From Bacteroidota bacterium (GTDB taxonomy: Bacteria; Bacteroidota; Bacteroidia; Bacteroidales; JAGONC01): a stretch of 64,000 nt of DNA. The stretch spans positions 390,752 to 454,751 of the forward strand of contig JAKLFC010000002.1 of assembly GCA_022711405.1 (NCBI GenBank), written 5' to 3'. Of this stretch, positions 1 to 7,861 are shown piece by piece (positions within the stretch are counted from its first letter, which is position 1; every line of letters starts with the position of its first letter). Below the pieces are notes generated by a model, which was not told where the DNA came from, made no database searches, and saw only the letters and a list, made by a program, of their open reading frames with translations. The translations under genes were made by a program, and so were the position numbers.

Positions 1-1497
1 TGAAGCGATGGATGCCAGCGATTCTCCGGACTTCACCGTGTGGGTGGTTTGTTGAGGTTGCGGGGAGGGATTCTCAGAAGGAGGGGGTGAGCCATTGGAG
101 GCGGTGACCGGAGCTGTCACATGGGATGAACCGCTCGATTGATAGACGATCAATCGTTGTCCGGGGTAAATGGTTGACCCCCGCATGTTGTTCCATTTCT
201 TCAGGTCGGTGATCCTAACGTTGTACTTGCTGGCGATCAGTCCCAGGTTTTCGCCTCTTCTTACGGTATGATAACGGGTTTCCCTTACTTTGCTGACTTC
301 CGCCATCAATTGCTCATGGTCGATGCCTTTCTGGGTCTTGAACTGATAGAGTGCCTGTTCATTGGCGATGAAGGGCCCGATGAATTCCTTGGGAAGCCTG
401 AGGACATAGGATGCACCGGAGGTGCAAGGGATCACCCCGAGCTTATAGGATGGATTCAGAAAGGCAATATCTTCCATGGGGATGCCCAGCATCTCGTTCA
501 GCTGATCAAAAGAGAGGGGGTTGTTCACCACCACGGTATCAATCCCGTTATAGAGGATGCCCGGATGAGTGGGGTACAGATGATGTTCCTGGTTGTAATT
601 CATGATGTAACAAACGGAAATGAAGGCAGGGACATACCCTCGTGTTTCTCGGGGGAGGAAGGGCTGGATGGCCCAGTAGTTTTTTATGTTTCCTGCCCGG
701 CGTATCGCTTTGTTCACATTCCCCGCACCGGAATTATAGGCGGCCATCACCAGAAGCCAGTCTTCGTAGATCTCATAGAGATCCGTCATATGACGGCATG
801 CTGCATCAGTTGATTTATACGGATCAAAGCGGTCATCCACATAGGAGGTTACCTTGAGCCCGTACATCCTGCCCGTGTTGTACATAAACTGCCATAAGCC
901 CTTTGCCCCGGCTCTGGAGTTGGCGGTAGGATTGAGTGCCGATTCGACAATGGCAAGATATTTCAATTCCAGCGGAAGATCGTATTTATCGAGAAATTCT
1001 TCGAACAGGGGAAAATAAACCTGTGCCAGTCCCAGAACGCGCGAGGTCAGTTCTCTTTTCTGCGTTGCATATAACAATATCCACCGTTTGACATCCTCGT
1101 TATAGCTCAGATCAATCGGGGTTTCCTGGTCCAGCAGGCGGATGCGGTCGCGGTAAACCGAATCAGGGAATTCAGGGGGAACCTCAAAGGAATAGCGATC
1201 CACATGAAGAAAGGCTGTATCTGTATTGAAGTAAAAGTCTCTGAAATATTTGATATCTGCAAGGCTGTCCAGTGCCCTGACGATGGGGGAATCTTCCGTA
1301 AGGGTGAATTTCAGGGTGTCAGGTCTGATGGCAACAGTATCCGTGGAGAGTGTATCCGGGAGGGTAGCTGGCTGGAAAAGTTCTTCCTGAAAGGTTTTCA
1401 GGGCGTTAGCCTGCAGGGTGAAAGGATGGCCGGGCCAGCCGAAAACGAGAAGGAGCAGGATGATCAAGGAAAAATATCTGATGCTGAATCCGGTCAT
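1..1497 (-). CDS. mltD: Membrane-bound lytic murein transglycosylase D-like, partial at 3' end
   Basis: Cleaves peptidoglycan glycan strands in the periplasm. The minus-strand frame starts at ATG 1497 and stays open to the window edge, giving 499 residues without a stop. Residues 1-25 form a signal peptide or anchor. An SLT domain follows, with the catalytic Glu near residue 185 in VESALNP and the family motif AGAKGLWQFM. A LysM repeat begins around residue 408 (YHTVRRGENL) and a second around residue 483 (THTVKSGESL) that is cut by the edge. The order SLT then LysM repeats is typical of MltD. The gene lies downstream of tatA, separated from it by a terminator. The protein continues outside the window, so the LysM number is unknown. 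Confidence 0.93.
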   Translation of the reverse strand, partial: MTGFSIRYFSLIILLLLVFGWPGHPFTLQANALKTFQEELFQPATLPDTLSTDTVAIRPDTLKFTLTEDSPIVRALDSLADIKYFRDFYFNTDTAFLHVDRYSFEVPPEFPDSVYRDRIRLLDQETPIDLSYNEDVKRWILLYATQKRELTSRVLGLAQVYFPLFEEFLDKYDLPLELKYLAIVESALNPTANSRAGAKGLWQFMYNTGRMYGLKVTSYVDDRFDPYKSTDAACRHMTDLYEIYEDWLLVMAAYNSGAGNVNKAIRRAGNIKNYWAIQPFLPRETRGYVPAFISVCYIMNYNQEHHLYPTHPGILYNGIDTVVVNNPLSFDQLNEMLGIPMEDIAFLNPSYKLGVIPCTSGASYVLRLPKEFIGPFIANEQALYQFKTQKGIDHEQLMAEVSKVRETRYHTVRRGENLGLIASKYNVRITDLKKWNNMRGSTIYPGQRLIVYQSSGSSHVTAPVTASNGSPPPSENPSPQPQQTTHTVKSGESLASIAS

Positions 1498-1571
1498 CTT
1501 ATGTCTTTTTTGGGAACACAAAAACTTAAAAAACCATTTCAGTTTCCCTGTTTTATTTTTTCATTATGCAT

Positions 1572-1605
1572 AAAAAAACCTAATAAGCAAACCGGGCTCA
1601 TTAGG
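1572..1605 (-). terminator. Rho-independent terminator after tatA
   Basis: On the minus strand a 10-bp stem (CCTAATGAGC paired with GCTTATTAGG, one G-U pair) with a short loop is followed by seven T residues. It lies between the tatA stop and the mltD start, so it should end tatA transcription. A second perfect 8-bp inverted repeat (TGAAACGG/CCGTTTCA, 1611-1633) sits just upstream, without a T tract. Confidence 0.8.
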
Positions 1606-1657
1606 CAGGATGAAACGGAGCGGATCCGTTTCAGATCGCGTCAACCGATGAAAAATC

Positions 1658-1864
1658 CTAGTTCTTCTTGGACAGATCGTCGAGCTTGTCTTCCTTAGCC
1701 TCTTCCCCGCTCATTCCTTCCTTGAAGCTGCGAACACCCTTTCCTAATCCCTTCATTAATTCCGGTATCTTTTTGCCTCCAAAAAAAATCAACACAATGA
1801 CCAGCACAATCAAGAGGATTTCCCAGTGTCCAATCACACCCAGAAGCAATAATCCTGTTACCAT
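1658..1864 (-). CDS. tatA: Sec-independent protein translocase subunit TatA/E
   Basis: Pore-forming subunit of the twin-arginine translocase, which exports folded proteins across the inner membrane. The 68-residue product has one N-terminal hydrophobic helix, then the family hinge and amphipathic helix ([21 protein letters not shown]) and a charged tail. The reading frame is open further upstream to 1897, but ATG 1864 gives the usual TatA N-terminus, and a promoter-like TATCTTTG lies 20 bp upstream of it. No tatC is in the window. It is followed by a terminator, so it is probably monocistronic. Confidence 0.93.
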   Translation of the reverse strand: MVTGLLLLGVIGHWEILLIVLVIVLIFFGGKKIPELMKGLGKGVRSFKEGMSGEEAKEDKLDDLSKKN

Positions 1865-1883
1865 AGCAATACTGTTTGATGAA

Positions 1884-1891
1884 CAAAGATA
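1884..1891 (-). promoter_or_regulatory. Bacteroidota -7 promoter element (TATCTTTG) for tatA
   Basis: Minus-strand TATCTTTG fits the TAnnTTTG element recognised by the Bacteroidota primary sigma factor. It lies 20 bp upstream of the chosen tatA start. No well-spaced -33 TTG is visible. Confidence 0.5.
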
Positions 1892-1958
1892 CAACATTTA
1901 CATCCAGAATGCCGGCCGCTGTCAATTTTTAGATTTTTTAACACCCCGTTACCTTCCA

Positions 1959-3230
1959 TTAATGGGCGATCCATTGGAGGGGATCCTGTAATTCCTTCCC
2001 CTTCCAGAGCTCAAAATGGAGCTCGGTGCGGGATGAAGATTCATCGGTCTGAATGGATCCGATCACCTGTTTGGTCACTACCTTGTCTCCCTTGCTGACC
2101 ATGACTTCATCCAGGTTTGAATACACCGACAGAAATTCTCCGTGCCTGATGATCACGACGTTATGGTATTTGGGCACAGCGATGATCCGTGAGACTTCTC
2201 CTGCATAGATGGCCCTTGCCGGCGATCCGGAGCTGGTCAGGATGTCGATGCCGTTATTCTTGACCTTGATCCCTTTCAGCACCGGGTGCGGGTGCTCGCC
2301 AAATGGACTGGAGATAACGCCTCTCTCGGTGGGCCATGGCAATTTCCCCATATTGGCCGCAAAGGTGTTGGATAACTCCCTCTCTTCAGGGGTCAGGGCG
2401 AATGTTGCTGATGAGGATCCCGTTCGGCTGTTCATCATTTCATTGGACTTCCGTATCTCCTCGGCGATGATCTTCTCAATGGCCTGCTGCAGCTTCCTGG
2501 CAGCCGCTTCCTTTTCTTTCAGTGTTTTTCGCAATTCACTCTCTTTCTGTCCCAGACGGGTCAGGGTGACGCTCTTGTCGTTCTTTTCACTGTCAAGCCT
2601 GATCAGCTCCTTCTCTTTTGCAGACAACAATGACTCTTTATCCGCTTTCTGCTGCTCAATCTCCCTGGTCATTGCAGTGAGCTCATTTTGTTTTTCCACA
2701 ATCAGGGCTGCCTGTTGCTTCCTGTAATCACTGTATTGCTGCATGTACTTCATCCGCTGGTAAGCCTGATTGAAATTTCTGGCTGAAAAAAGGAACATCA
2801 GCCTGTCATAGGCCCCCCTGTTTAAAAAAGCCAGATAGATCATTCGGGCGTACTCATCCTTTAGTTGCTTCAATTCGGCATCCAGCTCACCAAGTGATTG
2901 CTGATTCTCTAGGATCTGCCCGTCCAGAACGGAAAGCTCATCGGCTATGGTACGGATCAGTTCTTCCCTCCGGTTGATCTTCCGGTTGATCACCGCCAGT
3001 TCATTCAGGGAGGATTGCTTATTCTTCTGGGTCTCCTCCAGCAGCTTGCTGGTGTATTCGATCTCCTTTTCAATCTCCGACTTCTTTTGCTGGAGGTTCT
3101 CTTTCTCTGTTACCTGAGCATTGAGAAAAGCGCTGTTTCCCAAAAGAAAGATGACCATTATCCCGGAAAGGATCGGGATAAGGGCAAAGGGGGTGAACTT
3201 TCTCTTCCTGGTGGATTCTTTTGTGCTCAT
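1959..3230 (-). CDS. EnvC-like murein hydrolase activator (M23/LytM fold, zinc ligands lost)
   Basis: Probably an envelope protein that activates N-acetylmuramoyl-L-alanine amidases during cell division rather than cutting peptidoglycan itself. The 423-residue product has a membrane anchor or signal at about 15-38, a long coiled coil at about 40-270, and a LytM domain at about 300-420. The LytM zinc and catalytic positions look substituted: NNGID where active enzymes have HxGxD, YSNL instead of YxHL, and ELHFELW instead of HLHFE. This matches the degenerate EnvC class. The start overlaps the stop of the DUF4292 gene by 4 bp, so the two are translationally coupled, and this is the last gene of the flippase-dut-TPR-DUF4292 operon. 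Confidence 0.87.
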   Translation of the reverse strand: MSTKESTRKRKFTPFALIPILSGIMVIFLLGNSAFLNAQVTEKENLQQKKSEIEKEIEYTSKLLEETQKNKQSSLNELAVINRKINRREELIRTIADELSVLDGQILENQQSLGELDAELKQLKDEYARMIYLAFLNRGAYDRLMFLFSARNFNQAYQRMKYMQQYSDYRKQQAALIVEKQNELTAMTREIEQQKADKESLLSAKEKELIRLDSEKNDKSVTLTRLGQKESELRKTLKEKEAAARKLQQAIEKIIAEEIRKSNEMMNSRTGSSSATFALTPEERELSNTFAANMGKLPWPTERGVISSPFGEHPHPVLKGIKVKNNGIDILTSSGSPARAIYAGEVSRIIAVPKYHNVVIIRHGEFLSVYSNLDEVMVSKGDKVVTKQVIGSIQTDESSSRTELHFELWKGKELQDPLQWIAH

Positions 3231-4075
3231 TCGGTCACTCTTGTAAAATCTTCCGGTATGCTAAACGGAAACGCCAGGGGTTCATCCAGTTTCATCCGGA
3301 TGTAGTGAAGCGAAAGTTCCAGCCGCCGGCCAGCATCCCGTAAACGAAAGGTCAGTCCGGAGGGAACGGTCTGCTCTCCGGCCATTTTAAAATCAGTGTA
3401 AATGGCCTCCATATCCCGATCCTTGCCCTGGGTTTCCTTCACTAACGTTCTGACAACCTTAAAATTTTCAGGATCCAGCCAAATTTGAAAGGGCAGGGGG
3501 ATACCATCCCGAACCTGATCCCCGGGGGCATCTACTCCGGTGAATGTTCCGGAGAAATCCAGCCGGTACAGTCTTCGGTCAACGGATGATCGAAAACCAT
3601 CCGCACCGGAGCACACCCAGCAGTTCCCGGTGATCAGGGCCTCGATCATGTCCAGGTCCACCGGTACTTTCACCCATCGGCGGATATACCCAAAATCCGT
3701 GACAACACCGGTCCTGTGCATCCTGTCGAGGATCTTTACCGAATCCCGGGTAATGACGGCCCTCATCACTTCGATTCCCATTGCCGGAGAGAAGGACATC
3801 CAGATGATGCTATCCCTGCGGATCCGCAGCGTTCCGCTAAAAGACGCCTCTGCTTCACCTTCGCTGTAAGTCGCGCTGAACCTGGCGGAGAATGTTTCAA
3901 ACGCCAGCCCGCTGTCACTCATCTTCTGTAAAAGGATGTTTGTACCGACCGCTGCCGGAGGTTCCACAGCCGTTTTGCGGGAAGTGCCGCATGATGAGAA
4001 AAAAAAAGGTACAGATAAAATTATAATACGGATAATCAGATAATTATTTTTAACTATGGGGCTGTGGCAATGCAT
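3227..4075 (-). CDS. DUF4292 family lipoprotein
   Basis: Probable outer-membrane or periplasmic lipoprotein of 282 residues. A hydrophobic signal ends in FFFSSC, a lipobox with Cys near residue 29. The rest is beta-rich with no catalytic motif I recognise; its overall pattern resembles LolA/LolB-like or outer-membrane lipoprotein-sorting folds, which is inference. It sits 3 bp from the TPR lipoprotein gene and overlaps the EnvC-like gene by 4 bp. I recall this TPR-DUF4292-M23 order as conserved in Bacteroidota, which suggests a shared envelope role. Function unknown. Confidence 0.85.
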   Translation of the reverse strand: MHCHSPIVKNNYLIIRIIILSVPFFFSSCGTSRKTAVEPPAAVGTNILLQKMSDSGLAFETFSARFSATYSEGEAEASFSGTLRIRRDSIIWMSFSPAMGIEVMRAVITRDSVKILDRMHRTGVVTDFGYIRRWVKVPVDLDMIEALITGNCWVCSGADGFRSSVDRRLYRLDFSGTFTGVDAPGDQVRDGIPLPFQIWLDPENFKVVRTLVKETQGKDRDMEAIYTDFKMAGEQTVPSGLTFRLRDAGRRLELSLHYIRMKLDEPLAFPFSIPEDFTRVTE

Positions 4076-4078
4076 GGA

Positions 4079-5824
4079 TCATTCATATAAAACACCATCC
4101 TGTATCTTTTTTCCCAGCCATTCAGATCCTTTGCCGAGCCCGGCTGCCTTTTTCCAGTACTGAAGCGATTCCTCTTTCCTCCCCAGCTTGTACAGCACAT
4201 CGCCGTAGTGTTCCATGATCACAGGATTGTCGGCTCCCCCGGTGTCCATAGCTTTCCTGATCCAGGTCTCGGCGTCTTCAAAACGGTTCATTACGTACAG
4301 TACCCATCCGTAGGTATCCAGGTTGGATGAATTCGCAGGATCAAGCTGCACGGCCTTTTGAGCCATGGTTTCAGCCTTTTCCAGTTTTTCCTTCCGCAGG
4401 GCCAGGTAATAGGAATAATTGTTCAGGACATAGGAATTGTTTGGATCCAGCTGCAGGGTTTTATCATAATATTCAAAGGAAGCAGTGATATCCCCGGCCT
4501 GGTAACAGGCATCCCCAAGGTAGGCCATAAACTGCGAAAGCAACAGGTTGTTGGCAACCACAAATCCCGATCCTGTCCTGAACGCTTCCGTGGCACCCTC
4601 GTATTCCTTCAGTTGCATCTGGGCAACACCATTGAAAAGATACCCAAGCGGCTGGAGGGGGAAAAGGTCGATCATACGGCGGCTGTCGTTCTTCATGGCC
4701 TGGTAATCTTCCAGTTCGGCTTCCACTCTCAGCAGGCTTTCCCACACCAGGAACTTGCTGCTGTCGATTGAAATGACCTTGTAGAATGCATCCCTGGCTT
4801 CACTGAACCGGTTATCCCTGGTCAGAAAATCCGCATACATCGAATAGGCCTTCGGGTCCTCAGGATGGGTTTCTATCAGGATCCTGGCCAGTTCCATTGC
4901 CTGGGGCAGGATCCTGTCAAATAATTCATTGACCGAATAATAGGTCAGCATCACCTGTATCTTGGTGTCTATATCCAGGCGTGGATTTGAAAAACCTGCC
5001 TTTAACTCTTCCAGGGCTTTCTGTTCATTGCCCTGTTTCCGGTAATAATCAGACAGTGAAATATGGATGTACGGATCGTCGGGGAACTTTTCAGCGATGG
5101 TTTGGTAGACCGTTAAGGCCTTTTCCGGCATATCGTTCGACATGTACAATTCTGCCAGCCATGCATAATAACGGCTTTCCTCCGGAAAGGCCGTGATCAG
5201 CTTCCGGATGCTGGCAGCTGCCTCTTCCACCCTGTTCAGGTACAGGTACAGTTTTTCCTTTTGCCTGACCAGCTCTTCGCTGACGCCCAGTTTTTCTTCG
5301 ATGCGGTCCAGCTCGCCAAGGGCATCACTTACTTTCCCGACATAGACGTAGCAGGCGGCAAGCTGAAAATGGACCTCCATATTTTCCGGGAATTGCCGTA
5401 CAAGATCTTCGTAAATTTTTACCGCACAGGAAAAATTCTGGTTGCGCTGGCACATCTCCGCCAGGCTGATCTGATACCAGTGGTTGGTGGGGTCAAGTGC
5501 CACAGCTTTCTCAGCCATCCTCTGCGCATCGGTCAGGTTACCCTGAAGCGCATAGAGTTGTGCCAGTTCGTAATAGGCTGCATCCCGGCGGGGATCTTTA
5601 CCGATCACCGATAAAAACATCGCTTCTGCCTTGATATAATTTCCCAGCAGGGCTTCCTTTTTGGCATCTATGAACAGGGAGGTGATCCCCCGCTCCGAAT
5701 TCTCTCCGGGCTTGTAGGCCGAAACAGAAGAAGGATCAAAGGGTATGGCTTCCTGTGGTGCTTTGCAGCCCGGAATCCATACCAGCCATAACAGCCCGGC
5801 AATCACAATGGCAATCGTTCTCAT
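4079..5824 (-). CDS. TPR-repeat lipoprotein
   Basis: A 581-residue protein with a signal peptide and lipobox (WIPGC), followed by about 13-15 tetratricopeptide repeats running to the C-terminus; clear examples are AYYELAQLYALQGNLTDAQ and NSYVLNNYSYYLALRKEK. TPR solenoids act as protein-protein scaffolds, so it probably assembles an envelope complex with its operon partners. The frame is open up to 5914, but that would overlap dut by 73 bp; ATG 5824 (or 5833) places the signal peptide at the N-terminus and clears dut. No enzymatic motif is visible. Confidence 0.88.
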   Translation of the reverse strand: MRTIAIVIAGLLWLVWIPGCKAPQEAIPFDPSSVSAYKPGENSERGITSLFIDAKKEALLGNYIKAEAMFLSVIGKDPRRDAAYYELAQLYALQGNLTDAQRMAEKAVALDPTNHWYQISLAEMCQRNQNFSCAVKIYEDLVRQFPENMEVHFQLAACYVYVGKVSDALGELDRIEEKLGVSEELVRQKEKLYLYLNRVEEAAASIRKLITAFPEESRYYAWLAELYMSNDMPEKALTVYQTIAEKFPDDPYIHISLSDYYRKQGNEQKALEELKAGFSNPRLDIDTKIQVMLTYYSVNELFDRILPQAMELARILIETHPEDPKAYSMYADFLTRDNRFSEARDAFYKVISIDSSKFLVWESLLRVEAELEDYQAMKNDSRRMIDLFPLQPLGYLFNGVAQMQLKEYEGATEAFRTGSGFVVANNLLLSQFMAYLGDACYQAGDITASFEYYDKTLQLDPNNSYVLNNYSYYLALRKEKLEKAETMAQKAVQLDPANSSNLDTYGWVLYVMNRFEDAETWIRKAMDTGGADNPVIMEHYGDVLYKLGRKEESLQYWKKAAGLGKGSEWLGKKIQDGVLYE

Positions 5825-5841
5825 AACTGGCATCTGTTCGG

Positions 5842-6276
5842 TTAATGGTTTCCGGTATGACCAAATCCGCCCTGACCCCGGCTGGTCTCCGGCAGCTCCT
5901 GTACTTCCTCCCATTCGGCTTTTTCATGAGGAGCAATGATCATCTGTGCGATCCGGTCGCCATCGTTAATGATAAAAGTCTCCTTTGACAGGTTTATCAA
6001 AATCACCCTGATCTCACCCCGGTAATCGGCATCAATGGTACCCGGTGTATTCAGCACCGTAATGCCATGACGGATCGCCAGTCCGCTTCTTGGCCTGACC
6101 TGGGCTTCGTATCCGACAGGTAATGCGATGAAAAGACCTGTGGGGACAAGAACCCGTTCAAAGGGCTCCAGCACAAGCGGCAGGGGAAGCCAGGCGCGGA
6201 GATCCATGCCTGCCGCAGACTCCGTTTCATACACCGGAGAAGGATGTGCTGACCTGTTGACGATCTTGATCTTCAT
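5842..6276 (-). CDS. dut: Deoxyuridine 5'-triphosphate nucleotidohydrolase (dUTPase)
   Basis: Hydrolyses dUTP to dUMP and pyrophosphate, keeping uracil out of DNA and supplying dUMP for dTMP synthesis. The 144-residue trimeric-type enzyme shows all five family motifs in order: [27 protein letters not shown] with the catalytic Asp, GDRIAQMI, and the C-terminal [10 protein letters not shown]. Length is normal. It sits 17 bp upstream of the TPR lipoprotein gene and downstream of the flippase gene, an arrangement that mixes nucleotide and envelope functions. Confidence 0.97.
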   Translation of the reverse strand: MKIKIVNRSAHPSPVYETESAAGMDLRAWLPLPLVLEPFERVLVPTGLFIALPVGYEAQVRPRSGLAIRHGITVLNTPGTIDADYRGEIRVILINLSKETFIINDGDRIAQMIIAPHEKAEWEEVQELPETSRGQGGFGHTGNH

Positions 6277-6316
6277 GGGATACAGTTAAACCGGGCAAAA
6301 TTAAGGAAATAATCAA

Positions 6317-7810
6317 TCAGGTGAACCGGCCTGCGCGAAGGGGCTTTTCGCGGATAACGACAAGCAGGACAAAAACAAGAAATAATACCGTATGCACTGC
6401 GTTTTTCAGTAAAAGCGACATGGAGGGAAGCAGCAGGCTGATGCCAAAAAGGGCCAGTGCAACGGTGAAATAGAAGGCCATGGTGCGGATTTCATACGGG
6501 ACAGGATAATATTTTTGTCCGATGAAGTAAGACACGGCCACCATCCCCGTGTAACAGGCCAGGTGCCCAAGGGCGGAACCCCCATACCCCAGGCGGGGAA
6601 CCAGCAACACATTGACGATCACCGTGATCGCCGCACCCATCAGGGCGATATAGGCTCCGTAACGGGTCAGATTGGTCAGCTTGTACCAAATCGACTGATT
6701 GTAGAAAATTCCCAATAAAAGATTGGCAATCAATATAATCGGAACAATGTGAAGTCCCTCCCTGAAATCCTTTCCAATGAGGTACTGAAAGAGGTTCATG
6801 TAAAGGGTAACGGCAAGAAAGATCAGCAGGCAAAAGATGACAAAATACTTCATTACATCGGCATAGATCTTCTGGGGATTTTCTTTTTTGGCCTGGGCAA
6901 AGAAGAATGGCTCTGCGGCAAACCGAAACATCTGGATAAAGAGGGTCATCAGCACCGCCAGCTTGAAATTGGCACCGTAGATACCAACCTGGCCCATAGC
7001 GTATGCGTTTGGATCCGTGGTCCCGGGAGGCGGGATTACCAGGTATTTCAGCAGGATCTTATCCGACACCTCATTGACCATGCCCGCCAGGCCCACTACC
7101 AGCAGGGGAAGCGCATAGGAAAGCATTTGCCTGAGAAGCACGGTATCAAATCGGATCCGGAAGCGGAGAAGCTCTGGCAGGAGCAACAACAGGGTGGTAA
7201 TGCTCGCGATCAGGTTAGAGATGAAGGCATAGCCCACACCCACTGAAGGGGAATAAATGAACCGGACGATGGAATCAGGATGATGCTGCAGGACGCGTGG
7301 ACACACGTAAAGAAAGAATACATTCAATCCGATGTTCACCAGTACATTGACGATACGGATCATCGTAAACCGGGCTGCCTGCTGCTGCTGCCGGAGGCGG
7401 GCAAACGGAATGGCCGTGAACGCATCAATCCCCACGATGAAAGCGAAATACAGAATATATTCCTTATGGGTCGGGTATTTGATCAGGCTGGCAATGGGTT
7501 GTGCCAAAAGGATCACCACTGCCAGGAAAAACAGTGTGGTAAAAAACAGGGAGGTAAGGGAGGTACGGTAGACCCTCTCTTTATCGGTCTCGCTTTCGAC
7601 GTACCGGAAATAAGCAGTCTCCATCCCATAGGTGAGCAGTACCATCAGAAAGGCCACATAAGCGTAAAGCTCCGTGATCACGCCATATTCCCCGGTGATG
7701 AATACACGGGTATAAAACGGGGTCAGCAGCAGGTAATTCAGAACCCTGGGAACAATGGTTCCCATTCCATAAATTACCGTTTGGCCGGCAAGCTGTCGGA
7801 GTGGATTCAA
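6317..7810 (-). CDS. Polysaccharide biosynthesis protein, Wzx-like flippase (MATE/MVF superfamily)
   Basis: A 497-residue integral membrane protein with about 12-14 hydrophobic segments across its whole length. It begins NPLRQLAGQTVIYGMGTIVPR, the usual N-terminal pattern of RfbX/Wzx-type flippases that move lipid-linked oligosaccharides across the inner membrane. The substrate cannot be told from sequence, since no glycosyltransferase is adjacent. It is the first gene of the flippase-dut-TPR-DUF4292-EnvC operon, with its own promoter-like element upstream. A lipid II or exopolysaccharide flippase role is possible; this is inference. Confidence 0.88.
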   Translation of the reverse strand: MNPLRQLAGQTVIYGMGTIVPRVLNYLLLTPFYTRVFITGEYGVITELYAYVAFLMVLLTYGMETAYFRYVESETDKERVYRTSLTSLFFTTLFFLAVVILLAQPIASLIKYPTHKEYILYFAFIVGIDAFTAIPFARLRQQQQAARFTMIRIVNVLVNIGLNVFFLYVCPRVLQHHPDSIVRFIYSPSVGVGYAFISNLIASITTLLLLLPELLRFRIRFDTVLLRQMLSYALPLLVVGLAGMVNEVSDKILLKYLVIPPPGTTDPNAYAMGQVGIYGANFKLAVLMTLFIQMFRFAAEPFFFAQAKKENPQKIYADVMKYFVIFCLLIFLAVTLYMNLFQYLIGKDFREGLHIVPIILIANLLLGIFYNQSIWYKLTNLTRYGAYIALMGAAITVIVNVLLVPRLGYGGSALGHLACYTGMVAVSYFIGQKYYPVPYEIRTMAFYFTVALALFGISLLLPSMSLLLKNAVHTVLFLVFVLLVVIREKPLRAGRFT

Positions 7811-7836
7811 CCAGTCGCGTGATTTACCTCTGTACG

Positions 7837-7844
7837 CAAAAATA
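7837..7844 (-). promoter_or_regulatory. Bacteroidota -7 promoter element (TATTTTTG) for the flippase operon
   Basis: Minus-strand TATTTTTG fits TAnnTTTG. It lies 27 bp upstream of the flippase start, in the 51-bp gap after the sensor kinase gene. Confidence 0.45.
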
Positions 7845-7861
7845 GAAAAATTATTGTACCG

